A DNA stretch of 64,000 bases from Moringa oleifera (taxonomy: Eukaryota > Streptophyta > Magnoliopsida > Brassicales > Moringaceae). The stretch covers positions 8,633,501 through 8,697,500 of the forward strand of contig JAJFZO010000034.1 in NCBI GenBank assembly GCA_021397835.1. Reading direction: 5' to 3'. A model generated the notes under the pieces. The model was not told the origin of the DNA. It made no database searches and saw only the letters and a program-made list of their open reading frames with translations. Positions 1 through 13,300 of this stretch are shown piece after piece. Numbering within the stretch: position 1 is the first letter of the stretch; every line of letters starts with the position of its first letter. The position numbers and the translations under genes are program-made.

Positions 1-1365
1 GTGTGCAATAGTTTAGGGCACGCTAGCATAGTTACGGGCCCCATCATGAGTTAGACCCTCGTCACTATCTCTCGATAGTATGCCCAACGAGCGTGCGAGG
101 AGAGCCACATGGCCTAGACCATGGGCGTGGAGGAAAGGCCTAACTGCCTCCATTAGGCTCATCATAGGTAGATTCCCCAGCATGGGATCATAAAGGTCAT
201 GCCATCACAGCCAATGGTGCCCAATACAAGCAAGACCATTGTCATTGTCCTTCGATATTATGTCCAATAAGCATGCCAGGAGAATCGCAATGCTCAGACC
301 ATGGGCACAAGAGGCAAGCCATGGTTGCCTTTAAAAAGCACAGCATGGATAGAAGGCCCATTATGCGGCCACACAGGATGCTCCAACTAGGCCACGACTA
401 ACCCTAGAAGGCATGATAAGGGTGGAAGGCCCAGTGTGTGTCACAAAATGCACGTTAGCAAAGCCAAAGGCGCCCTACACTTACAAGACTCTCGTTACTG
501 TCCCTTTATAGTTTGCCCAGCAAATGTGCCAAGAGAGTTGCGTCTCTCAAACCATAGGCACGGGAGGCAAGCCACGGCTACTCTAAGTAGGCATGGCATG
601 AGCACAAGGCCAAATGCGTAATTGCAAAGGGCATGCCAACTATGCCAAGGGCCTCATACATGAGACAAACCCTCATCGTTGTCCCTTGATAGTGTGCCCA
701 ATAAGCTGGTCAAGAGATCTACATGGCCTGAACCAAGGGCACAGAAAGCAAGTCATGATTGTCCTTGGAAGGCACGATAAGGGCAGAAAGACTAGCGTTG
801 TACTGTAAAGGTGCATTAACTAAACTAAAGGTGCCCTACACTAACATGACTCTTGTCATTGTCCCTTGATAGTTTGCCTAGCAAGCGTGCGAAGAGAGCT
901 GCGCTGCCCAGATCATGAGCACAGATGATAACCCAAAGCTGCCTTTAGCAGGCATAGCATTAGTGGAAGGCCGTGCATGTGATCGTAAAGTGTGTGCCAC
1001 CTATGCCAAGGTCCCTACATGAGCTAGAGCCTTGTTGCTATCCTTCGATAGTGTGCTAGGCGAGCTTGCCAGGGGAGCCACATCACCTGAACCATGGGCA
1101 CAGGAGTGAAGCCACAGCTTCCCTTGGTAGGCATAACATGGGTGAAAGGCCCAGCATGCGGCGGCAAAAGGCGCACTAACCATGGCATGAGCACCCCCCG
1201 CAATTTAGACCCTTATCATTGTCCTTCCATTATGTGCCTAAGAGCGAGCTAAATGTGTCATGTTGCCCATACCATTTGCACGAGAGGTAAGCGAAGGCTC
1301 CTCGCAGCATGCACAACATGGGTGAAAGGCAGAGCGTGTAGGAGTAAAAGGCAATGGGGGAGCCT
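1..1365. repeat. Satellite A, ~180-bp tandem repeat
   Basis: About seven head-to-tail copies of a ~180-bp unit. The landmark 'atgggcac...ggcaagcc' recurs near 124, 300, 553, 733, 916, 1094 and 1273, giving intervals of 176-183 bp apart from one of about 253 bp (300 to 553), where roughly 75 bp of the unit is partly duplicated. A second landmark resembling 'gatagtgtgccca' keeps the same phase (near 73, 251, 506, 687, 868, 1046, 1229). Copies differ by many substitutions, so the array is old. The short ORFs here are accidental readings of the repeat. The array starts outside the window and passes straight into satellite B without spacer. A ~180-bp period is common among plant satellites; I did not recognise the family. 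Confidence 0.85.
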
Positions 1366-4300
1366 AACGCCTTCTACGGGAAAGTAGTTGGAGTTGCCAA
1401 ATGCTCACACCAGCTTAAAAGGAACCAATGATTGCCCACCTACTGTTATGGGGAAGTTGCCAGTATTGGTAAACATTGATGCCAAGACTCAAAAAACCTA
1501 GGGACTACCAAGCTACTACCATGGCACAGTTATTGGTGTTAGTAGACACTAGTGCCAACACCAGAAGAGCCCAGAGATGACCCCATGATAGTCGTTCATT
1601 TTATGACAGCTGAACGATTGCTGCTGCACAGTCGCAGGTACTTGTAGAGTCTAGTACCAGCACCACGAGAGCTCAGCGTTGACAGAGCGATAGTTACTGT
1701 AATTGGCACTGGTAGAGATTTGCATCGAGTTTCCTCATTGGTGGCTTAGTGGCCATCATTGGCACAAGTAGACAAGAGGGCAAGTACTAGACGAGCCTAA
1801 CGATGGCCTATCAATAGTAATTAGCATTGAGAGATATGAACGACTACTACAAGGTAATTGTTAGTACTAGCAGAAGCTAGTGTTACTTTAGGAGAACCTA
1901 ACGATTGCTCAGTTATTACTACAGGGTAGTTACTAGTGTTGGCATATGCTAGAGCTAACTATAAAGGAATTGTTAATGCTGATAGATGCAAGCGCTAGCA
2001 CTAAGGGAGCTCAATGATGACCTAACGGTAGTCGTTCGAGCTGAGATACTTTTGTGTTGGGTTCCCCCAATGATGGCCTAACAGTAGTCGTTGGTACACG
2101 TAAATGTGAGGTAAGCACTAGAGGAGCCCAATGTGGCCTAGCAATAATAGTTTGCGTTTAGAAAGCCTTGCAACATTTGTGAGGCATTTGCTAGCATTGG
2201 CAAACATCGGTGGCAGCACTAGTGGAACCCAAAAATAGCCCAACTATTGTCGTGGCATAGTTAGTAGTATTAATAGACGCTAGTGTCAGCACTGAAGGAG
2301 TCCAATGATGACCTAATGAAAGTTGCTGGTGTTAGAGAAGCCCATCGACTACTGCTTGGCAATCATTAGCGTAAATAGAGGCCAACACCAGCACTAAGGG
2401 AGCAGAACAAGCTAATGACATCGATGGCCCAACGATAGTCTTTAGTACAGGTAGATGAGAGGCAAAGCAGTGAAAAAGCCCAATGATGGCCTAGCAGTAA
2501 TGGTTGGCATTAAGAGAGCTAGACGATTGCTGCACGAAAGCCCTTGGTGTTGGCAAACGAGCCACTTACGAAGCAACCTACAACTACCAAGCTACTATAA
2601 TGGGGAAGTTATTAGTGTTGAGACATTAACACCAGCACAACATGAACCAAAAGGCTTTCTAGCTATTGCTATGAGTAGTTCTTGGTGGCATAAATGTTCG
2701 TACCACCACCAAGGGAGCCTAACAATGACCGCATGATAGTTGGTAGCATTGGCAGTACCCAACAACTACTGCTGAGTAGTTGTTGGCACTCAGAAAGGCT
2801 AGTGCTAGCACTAGGGGAGCTCAGCGATCACCTAAAGGTTGTCTTTGGGGCTAGCAAACATCTGCCTCTAAGGCCAACAAACACCAATGTCAGGTTCCCC
2901 CATTGTATTCGCTGGCGTAGTTAGACGTAAGGGCAAGCATTATAAGAGCCCAACAATGCCTTAGTAGCAGTAGTTGGCATTGGGAAAGCCCAATGACTAC
3001 TGCAAGGAAGTCTCTAGTGCTGGCAAACATTCGTGCCAACTTTGAAGCAACCTAACCATTGCCTAGTTACTATTGCAAGGTGGTTATTAGTGTTGGTAGA
3101 AATCGATGCCAATACTACGGGAACACAAGGACAATCTAGTTACTATTGCGGGGCAATTTCTCGTGTTGGTTGACGCTAGTAGTAGCGCAAGGGAGCCCGA
3201 CGATTGCAACTTGGTAGTCACTTGTGCTAGTAGACGTGAGGGCAAGTACCAGAGGAGTCCAACGATGGCCTAGCAGTAGTACTACACACTAGCATAATTA
3301 GTTCTTTAGGAAAGTTGCTCATGCTGATAAACACTATCGCCTACTTTAAGGGAACCCAAAGACTTCCTAACTATAGTTATAGGGCAATTGTTGATGTTGG
3401 TCGACGTCGACACCATCACTAGGAAAGACCAGGGACTCCTTAGATATTACTATGAACAACTACAAGTGTCGATAAATGCTATTGCCAGCATCGAGGAAGC
3501 CTAGCGATGACCCTATGACAGTCACTGGTGTTAAGAGAGCCTAACAACTAGTGTTAGGTAGTCTTTGGCACTCGTAGAGGTTAGTGCCAGCACTAAAGAA
3601 GCTTAATGATGATCTAACAGTGGTCGATGGCGCTGATAGACATGTGCACTCCCTTTGCGATGACCCAATAGTATTCGCTGACGTTGGTGGATGCCAGCGT
3701 AGCACTAGGGGACCTTAGTGATAACTTGGTGATAGTCGCTAGCATAGATAGACGTGAGCGTATGCACCATAAGAGCCTAATGATAGCCTAACAATAGTAA
3801 TTGGCACTAAGGTACCCCAAAGACTATTGCGAGGATGCCTTTGGGCGCTTGTAGATGCTCATGTTAGCTTTGTGGAAACCAAACGACTACCCAGCTATTA
3901 CTATGGAGCAATGGTTGGAACTGATAGATGCTGACCCCAGCATTAAGGGAACCTAGGGACTGTCAACTAATGTTTCAGGGTAGTTACTTGTGTTAGTGGA
4001 TGCCATTGCTAGCAATGAGGGAGCCTAGGAATGACCTTATGATAGTCACTAAAGCAAGGAAAGCCTAATGAATTTTACTAGGAAGTCGCTGGCGCTGTTA
4101 AACATCTACACTAAGTTGCATGAGTGATGGCCTAAAGATAGTCATTAGCATAGGTAGACATGATGGTAGGCATGAAAAAAGCCTAATGATGGCCTAGCAA
4201 CAGTAGTTAGCTCTCATAGAGCCTAATGACTGTTGCGAGAAAGTTGTCGGTGTTAGCAAATGCTCATGCTAGCTTTAAGGGAACCTAATGATAGTCTAAG

Positions 4301-7300
4301 GACTACCTCACTATTGCTACAAAGGGGCTACTTGTTTAATAGATGTTAATGCCAGCACTAGGGCAGCTCAGTGATAACCCAATGACAATCACAGGCATTA
4401 GGAGAGCCTTACAACTGTTGTTGGATAGTCGCTAACATTGGCAAACATCTCCATTGAGTTGCCTCAGTTATGGCTTAATGAAAGTCGCTAGCATAGGAAA
4501 AGTGAGGGTAAGCACTAGAGAAGACCAATGACGGCCTAACAGTAGTAATTAGAATTGGGGAAGCCCAATGACTACTATGAGGAAGTAGTTTGTGCTTGTA
4601 GATGCCTGCGCTAGCTTTAGGGGAACCCAACAACTACCTAGCTACTTCTGCAATGCATTTGTTCATGTCAGTAGATGCTAATGCGAGCTTTCGGGGAGCT
4701 TAATGATGACCTCATGATAGTTGTTGGCATTAAAAGAGCCCAACGACTACTATTGGGTAGTCACTCACACTATTGGATGCTAGCATGAGCAGTAGTGCAA
4801 CTTAGCGATGACCCAATGGCAGTTGCTAGTGCTAGTAAATATCTATACTAGATACCCCAATGATGACCATATGGCGGTCACTAGCATAGAGAGAGCCTAA
4901 CGACTTTAGTTTAGTAGTCATTCATACTGGTAGATGCTAGTACCAGCACTAAGATTCTCAGCGATGACTTAGTGATCGTCGTTAGTGCTGGCCGACATCT
5001 ATGCTAGGTTCCTCGAGCGATAGTAGTTGGCATAAGTAGCAAGATGGTAACCACTAGAGGAGCCCAATGACGACCTAGTAGTAATAGTTGGCAAAGAGCC
5101 CAATGATGACTGCGAGGGATTCACTGGTGTTAGCAATTGTTGGTGTTGGCAAATGCTAACGCAAGCATCTAGGGAACCCAAGGATTGCCCAACTATTGCT
5201 ATAGGGCAGTTCTTAGTGCAATAAGCCTAGTAACGACCCCATGATAGCCACTATCGATAGGAAAGCCCAATGACTACCGCAGGCAGTCATCAACGCTAGT
5301 AGATGCTAGCACTAACACTAAGGGAGCTTAACGATGACCCAGCGATAGTCGTCATCGTTGGGAGACATCTCTATTGGGTTCTGCCACCAATGGCCCAACG
5401 GAAGTCGCTGGCGTAAGTAGAGGCGAAGGAAAGCTCTAGAGGACAACAACGACCAAGTAACAATAGTTAGCATTAGGAGAGTTGTGAGGAATTCATCAGT
5501 GCTAAAAAATGCTCGCACCAGCATTGATGAAACTCAACGACTGTCGAATCATTGCTACAAGGCAGTTGCTCATATTAGTAGGTGCCAGTGCCAACACTAG
5601 GAAAACCTAGGGATTGCATAATTGTTGTTGTAGGGTAGTTGCAGGTGACGTAGGCACTAGCATGAGTAGCGAGGTAGCCTAGTGATGACGTCATGACAAT
5701 CGCTGGCATTGGTAAGGCCCAATGACTGTTATTGGGTAGTCACTGGTCCTAGTAGAGGCAGGCACCACCACTATGGGAGCTTAGCAATGACCTAATGATA
5801 GTTGTTTGTATTGGTAGACATCGACGTTGGGTTCTCCCAATGGTGGCTTTATAGTTGCTGGCATAGGTAGACACGAGGGCAAGAACTAGAGCAGCCCAAC
5901 GATAACTAGTAGCAATAGTTGGTGCTAAGATAGCCCAACAATTGTTATAGAGTAGTCATTGAAGCTGGAACACAATAGTGCCAGCTTTGGGGAAACCCAA
6001 CGACTACCTAGTTATTACTACAGGGCAGTGGCACGTGTTAGTCGATGTTAGAGCTAACGCTAGAGGAACCCACAGACTACCCAACTGTTGCTGTACGGCA
6101 GTTGTTAGTGTCAATACATGTTAGTTCTAGCACCAAAAAAGCCTAATGACATAGTCATTATTATTTAAGAAGTCCAACAACTACTTTTGGGCATTTACAG
6201 ATGCTGGTAGATGCTAACACTAGCACAACGGAAGCTCAACAAATAACCTAGTGGCAGATATTGGCACAGGTAGCCATTTACGTTGGGTTCCCCCAATAAT
6301 CGCTTAGCGAGCGTTCTGGTGTAGGCAGACATGAAGGCAAGTACTAAAAGAGATCAACGATGGCTTCGCAGCAGTAGTTGGCATTGGAAAAGACCAATAA
6401 CTAGTGTTGGGAAATGCTAGCACCAGTATTAAAGGAACCCTGAGATTGCTTAGCTATTGCTGCGAGGCAGTTGGTTGTGTTAGTAAACGCTGGTGCTAGC
6501 ATTGGAGGAGCTTAATTGTTAGTTGCTGAAATTTGGAGATCACAACAACTGCTTTAGGGCAGTCGCTAGTGCTATTTGAGGCTAGTGCCAACATTGACGG
6601 AGCTTAGCGATGAACTAGCACCTTTTACAAGTACTGGTAGACATTTGCATTAGGTTGCCGCAATGATGGCCTAGTGGTAGTCGCTGACATAGGTAGACGC
6701 AAAAGCAAGCACTTGAGGAGCTCAATAATGACCTTATAATAGTAATTGGCACTGGGAGAGCCCAACGACTATCTAACTACTGCTACAAGGTTGTTGCTCA
6801 CGTTCCTTAACACTAGTGCCAACCTAGGGATCCCAGGGACTGTCGAGCTATTACTACAAGGTAATTGCTGATGTTGGTAGATACCAGTACAAGGACTAGG
6901 GAAGTCCAATAACTACTGCTAGGTAATCGCTAACAAGATGGATACCAACACCACCACTAGAGGAACTCACTAATGACCCAATGGTTATAGCTGGCATTGG
7001 CAAACATCTGCACTGGGTTCCCCCATTGATGGCAATGTTACATTTATCATTATAGGTAAATGCTAGGGCACGCACTAGAGGAGCCCAACGATGACCTAAT
7101 AGCAATAGTGGGTATTGGAAGTGGCCAACGACTATTGCGGGGAAGTCATTAATGTTGGCTTTGGGAAAACTTAATGACTACCTAGGTACTACTAAGAGCA
7201 GTTGCCAGTGCTGGAAGATGCTGGTGCAAGCACTAGAAGAACCTAGCTTCTATCTAACTATTACTGTATGGCAATTGTTGGTGCCAATACACATTATTTC

Positions 7301-10300
7301 TAACACGAGGGGAGCAAAGCGATGACCCCATAATAGTTACTGTCGTTGGTAAACTCTAATGCTAACACTAAGGGAGCCCTACGATGACCTCATGACAGTT
7401 GCTGGTGTTGGGAGGGCACAATGACCACTGCTGGGTAATTGCTCGTGCAGGTAGAGACGAGCACTATCACTAGAGGAGTTTAGGGACAACCCAGCGATAA
7501 TCATTAGAATTGGTAAATATCTGCACTTGGTTCCCACAACGATGGCATAGCGGCAATCATTGGAGTAAGCAAATGTAAAGGCAGAAGCTGCAAGAGCTAA
7601 CGATGGCCTAATAGCAATTATTGGCAGTAGGAGAGCCTAGCAACTGCTGCGACGAAGTCACTGGTGTTAGCAAACACTAGCACCAACTCTAGGAGTTACT
7701 GTTGTAAGAATACGATAGTGCCAGCATTAGAGGAACCCATAGACTGCCTAACTATTGCTTCAGGATAGTTATTAAGGTCGATAACCAGTGGTGTGAGCAT
7801 CGGGGGAGACCAGTAATGACGACATGATAGTCGTTGATGTATGGAGAGCTTAACAACTGCTGCTTAAGTTGCTCATGCTCGTAGACACTAGTGCCATCAC
7901 TATGAAAGCTCAGAGATGACCCAAAAGGAATCGCTATCACTAGCAGACCTTATGTTAGTTTACCCCAATGATGGCTTAACGACAGTCTCTAATGCGCGCA
8001 AATGAGAGGGCAAGCAATTGAGAAGCCCAACGACTATTGCATGGAAATCACTGGCGCTCGTAGACACTAGCACCAGCTTTAGGGGAATCTAACGACTGCA
8101 CACCTATTATTGTAGAGTAGTGGTTGATGTGGGTAGATGCTAGTGCCAACATTAAGAGAACTTAAGGACTGGTTGGCTACTGTTGCAAGACAGTTGTAGG
8201 AGCTGGTATATGCCGAAATGAGCATTAGTGGGACCCAAGGACTGCCTAACTATTGCTGTGGGGTAGAAGCTAGTGTTAGTAGATGCTAGTGGCAATGCTG
8301 AGGGAGTAGCAAGCACCCCATCAGCATTGGGTTCTTACAGCAGTGGCCCAGCAGCAATCACTGGCATAAGTAGACGTGAGGGTAAGCACACGAAGAACTA
8401 AATGATGGCCTAGTAGTAGGCATTGGGAAAGCCCCACAACTTTTGAGAGGATACATTAATGCTAGCAAACTCTCGCACTAATTTTGGGGAACCTAATGAT
8501 TGCCTAGCTATATTTACAGGGTAATTATAGGTGTTGACAGACACCAGCATCAACACTAGGGGAACCTAAGGACTGCCCAACTATTATGTCGCATGTGTTA
8601 GCACAAAGTGAGCTCATCGATGATGCAGCGATAGTTGTTGGTGCTACCAAACATTTGTGCTAGGTTGCCCGAGCTATGGTTTAATGATAGTCATTAGTGT
8701 AGGTAGATGTGAGGGTAAGCACTAGACGAGGCAAACGATGGCTAACAATAGTTGTTAGTATTGTGAGAGCCTAACGATTGCTATGAGGATGTTGCTAGCC
8801 TTAGCAGACACTAGCATCTATTTTGGTAGAACCCAACAGTTGCCCACTGCTACTGCGGGATAGGTGCTAATATTGTTAAATGCTAGTGCCAGCATTAGGG
8901 GAATTTAAGGACTACTCACATATTGTTACGAGGCACTTTCTGATGTCAACAAACGTAAGTTCTAGCACCAAAAGAGTAGAACGATGACCCTATGACAATT
9001 ACTATAATTGGCAAGCCAAACAACTATTGTGGTAAAGTTATTGGTTCCTGCAAACACTTGCACTAGCTTTAAGGGAGCTAACGACTACTCAGTTACTATT
9101 GCACCGTAGTTATTGGTGTTGGCAGATGCCAACGTCAGCAGCTGGTGAACCAAGTGACTACCTAGCTATTGTCACAAGTAGTTGCTGGTGGTGATAAACA
9201 CTAGTACCAACACTGATGGAGCCTAGTGATGACCATATGATAGTTACTAGTGTTGGGAGAGCCCAACGACTATTGTCAAAGAGTCTCTAGCACTGGTAGA
9301 GGAAAATGCCAGCATTAAGGGAGCTCAATGACCTAGTACTAGTCGCTAGTGTCGATAAACATATGTGCTGGGTTCCCCTAGTGATAGCCCATTGGTAGTT
9401 GCTGGCATAGGGAAACATGTGGGCAACCAATGAAGGAGCCCAATAATGCCCTGATAATAGTAGTTAGCATTGGGACAGCTTAATGACTACTGTGACAAAG
9501 TCACTGGTAGCGATAAACACTGGTGCCACCATTAAGGGAACGCAATGACTGCCTCGCTATTACTACAAGGCAGTTACTGGTGTTGGTAGACACTAGTGCA
9601 AGTGCTAGAAGAACCTAAGGATAGCTTAGTTAATATTGCAAGGGCAGTTACTAGTGTCGGTAGGCACTAGTGCCAGCACTAAGAGAGCTCAACGATGAAC
9701 CCATGACCATCGCTAGCATTGAGAGAGCCTAATGACTACTACTGGGTTATCAATGGCACAAGTAAGCATTAGAGGTGCTAGGTTTAGCACAAGTACTTCT
9801 GCGAGGAAGTCATTAATGCTAGCAGATGCTTTTACCAGCTTTAGGGGAACCTGACGACTTCATAACTATTGCAGCAGGGTAGTTGTCGATGTTGGTAGAC
9901 GCCGACACCTGCACAAAGATAACTTAGAGTCTCCCTCACTATTACGATGGGGCAATTATTGGGGTTAGTAAACCTAGTGTTAGTGATAATTATTAGTGCT
10001 AGGAGCAATTTACGTTAGATACCCTAGCAGTCGTTAGTATAGGTAGACATCAAGTTAAGCGCAAGATGAGCCCAATAATGGCTAAGTAGTAGCAGTTAGC
10101 ACTCAGATAGCCCAACAATAGCTGCGGGGAAGTCATTGTTACTAGTAGGCGTCGAACCTAGCACAAGGGGGACCTAAAGACTGCTCATTACAAGGTAGTT
10201 TCTCGTGTCAGTTGATGCTGGTGCCAATAACAAAGAAGCTTAGTGAGGACCCCTTGATAGTTGTTAGAGTTGGGAAAGCCCAAAGATTGCAAACAAATAG

Positions 10301-13300
10301 TCGCTCGCTGTGGGTTGCTCCAACGATGGCCCAATTGTAGTGATAGGTGCACATAATCATGAGAGCAAGCACTAATAGAGCCCAATGACGGCCTAGTAGT
10401 AGTCGTTGGCATTGGAAGAGCATAACGACTGCTGTGGGGATGTCAGTGGTGTTAGTAGATGCTTACGTTAATTTTGAGGAACCTAACGACTACCTAGCTA
10501 TTGTAGTGAGGCAATCACTTGGGTCAACTTTAAGGAACCCAACGACTGTTGTGGGGCCGTTGTTAAAGTCGGTAAACGCTAACGTTAGCATCAAGGGAGC
10601 CCAAAGATGACTTCATGCAGTCGCTGGCATTAGGAGAGCCCAACGATTATTGTTAAGGAATCGCTGCCGATGGAAGATGCTAATGCTAGCACTAGACAAG
10701 CTCAACAATAACCTCGCTTTAGGGGATTCAATAAATTCTCAGCTACTATTGCAGCATAGTCATCGATGTTGGCAGACACCAATGCCAGCACTTTTGAAAA
10801 CCAGGGGCTACTCCGTTGTTGCTGTAGAGCAATTGCTGGTATTTATAGACGCTAATGCTAGCACTATGGGAGCCTAACAATGATCCAATGACAATAGTAG
10901 GCGTTCGAGGAGCCTAGTGACTGCTGATGGGCATTCGCTGATGATGGCAGACATTTGCAAGGGTTACCCTAACAATGGCCTAATAGCAATCATTAACGCA
11001 AGTACACGTGAGGACAAGTACTAATGGAGCCTAATGATGACATAGGAGAAGTAGTTAGCGTTGGGAGAGCCCAATGATTACTATAGGGAAGTCACTTATG
11101 CTGGTGAATGCTTGCATTAGCTTTGGGGAACTCACTAACTCCCCAACTACTTTTACAATGTAGTTGTTAATGCTGCTAGATGCTAATGCTAACACTGAGG
11201 CTGCCCAGCGACAATCCAATGATAGTCACAGGAATTAGAAGAGCCCTACAACTTTCGCTGGGTAGTCGTTGATGCTGCCAAACATCTTCATTAGGTTGCC
11301 CCAGAGATTACCTAATGGTAGTCGCTAGCATAAGTAGACACTAGAGCAAGCACTAAAGGAGCCCAACAATGGCCTAGCAGTAGTAGTTGGCATTGGGAGA
11401 GAATAAAGACTATTGTAGGGAAGTCTCTAATGCAAGCAGATGCTGGTGCCAAAATTGGGGAAATCCAACAATTGCCCAGCTACTTTGCAATGCAGTTGTT
11501 GGTATTAATAGATGCTAGAGCCAACATTAGGGGAGTTTAACGATGACCCCATGATAAGTCACTAGCATTGGGAAGGCCTAATGACTGCTATAGGGCCATC
11601 GTTAAGTGCTAGGACTATAAAAACTTAATGATGACCAAAGCAGTCGCTGGCACTAGCAAATGTAAGATCTAGCTATAGTAGTTAGCCTTGGAAGAGCCCA
11701 ATGACTACTGTAGGGTAGTCGCTGGTCTTAGTAGATACTTGCATCAACTTTGGGGGAACCCAACGACTACTTAGCTGCTTTTAAAGGGTAGATCCTAGTG
11801 TTCGCAGATGTTAGTGCCAGTAGTGAACTAAAAGATAACCTTGCTATAAGAGCCTGGCAATTGTTAGTATTGGTACGTACTAGTGATAGTAGCGAGGAGC
11901 TCAACAATAACCTATTGGCAGTCGTTGGTGCTAGCAAGCATTAGTGTTGTGTTCCTCTTATGATGGTCTAGCAGTTGTCGCTCGCATAAGCACTAAAAGA
12001 GCCTAACAATCACCTCATAACATTAGTTGGCTTTGGGAAAGCCCAACAATTACTACAAGGAAGTCACTCGTATTGGCAGACATGGCGCCAGCTTTAGGGG
12101 AATCAAAGGACTAACCTGCTACTTCTGCAGTGCAATTGTTTGTGTCGGTAAACGCTAGTGCCAATAGCTGCTACTCGACAGTCGCTGACATTGGTGATGC
12201 TAGCGCTAGCACCATGGAAGTTTAGTGATGACCTAGCGATAATAATTGGCATTTGCAGCATCAATGTTATGTTCTTCCGATGATGGCCTAACGATAGTTA
12301 TTGGTGTAAGTAGATGTGTGGGCAAGCTCTAGAGGAGTCAAATGACAACCTAGTAGCAGCAGTAGGCACTGGGAAAGGCCAACAACTTTTATGGGAAATT
12401 CACGGGTGTTTCCACACACTTACGCTAGTTTTAAGGAAACCTAAGGACTACCTTACCATTTTTGCAGGGCAATCGGTGGTGTCAATAGATACTAATGCTA
12501 GCACCAGTGGGTCGTGCAATGACCCAATGATAGTCGCAAGTATTGAGAGAAACAATATCAATTACTGTGTAGTCATAAATGCTAGCAAACATCTTCAATG
12601 GGCTACCTCAGCAATGGCCCAATGGCAATCGTTGGCACAGGTAGACAGGGGGGCAAGCACTAGAGCAGCCCAATGATGGCCTAACAGTAGTAATTGCTAT
12701 TTGGAGAGCCCAATAAGTATTCTAGAGAAGTCATTAGTGTTGGCAAATGCTGCCACTAACTTTGGAAGAACCTATTGACTGCCTAGCTACTTTTATGGTG
12801 TAGTTACTAGTGTCTGTAGACGTTAGTGCTAGCACTGGGGAAGCCTAACAATGACCTCGAGATAGTCATTAGCAATGGGAGAGTGCAACAAATGCTGTTG
12901 AGCAGTCACTGACGCTGGTAAACACTAGTGATGGCATTAAGGAAGCTCAACGATGACCCAGCGATAATAATTAGTGTTGGTAGACATTTATGCTAGGTTC
13001 CCCTATCGATGGCCCAATGATAGTCATTGGCATAGGTAAACACGAGGGCAAGTACTAGATGAGTCCAACGATGACCTAGTAATAGTTGTTAGCTTTAGGA
13101 AAGCCTAATGGCTACTGCGAGAAAGTCATAAGTGCTGACAGACACTCTCGCTAAGCTTAGATGAACCTAACAACTTTTGAGCTACTGTTATAGGGTTGTT
13201 GCTTGTGTTGGAAGATGCCATTGCAAGACCAAGGGAATGAACGGACTGCCTAGCTATTGCTACAAGGGTAGTTGCTGGTGTCGATAAATATTTGGTGCTA

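Noticed and set aside
436..1183. Open frames of 60-64 codons in satellite A
   Set aside because: They follow the ~180-bp repeat and match no family.
1..1365. Possible kinship of satellite A with the 105-bp units at 58951-59330 ('atgccaaggg...gct')
   Set aside because: Only short words are shared and the order differs; not enough by eye.
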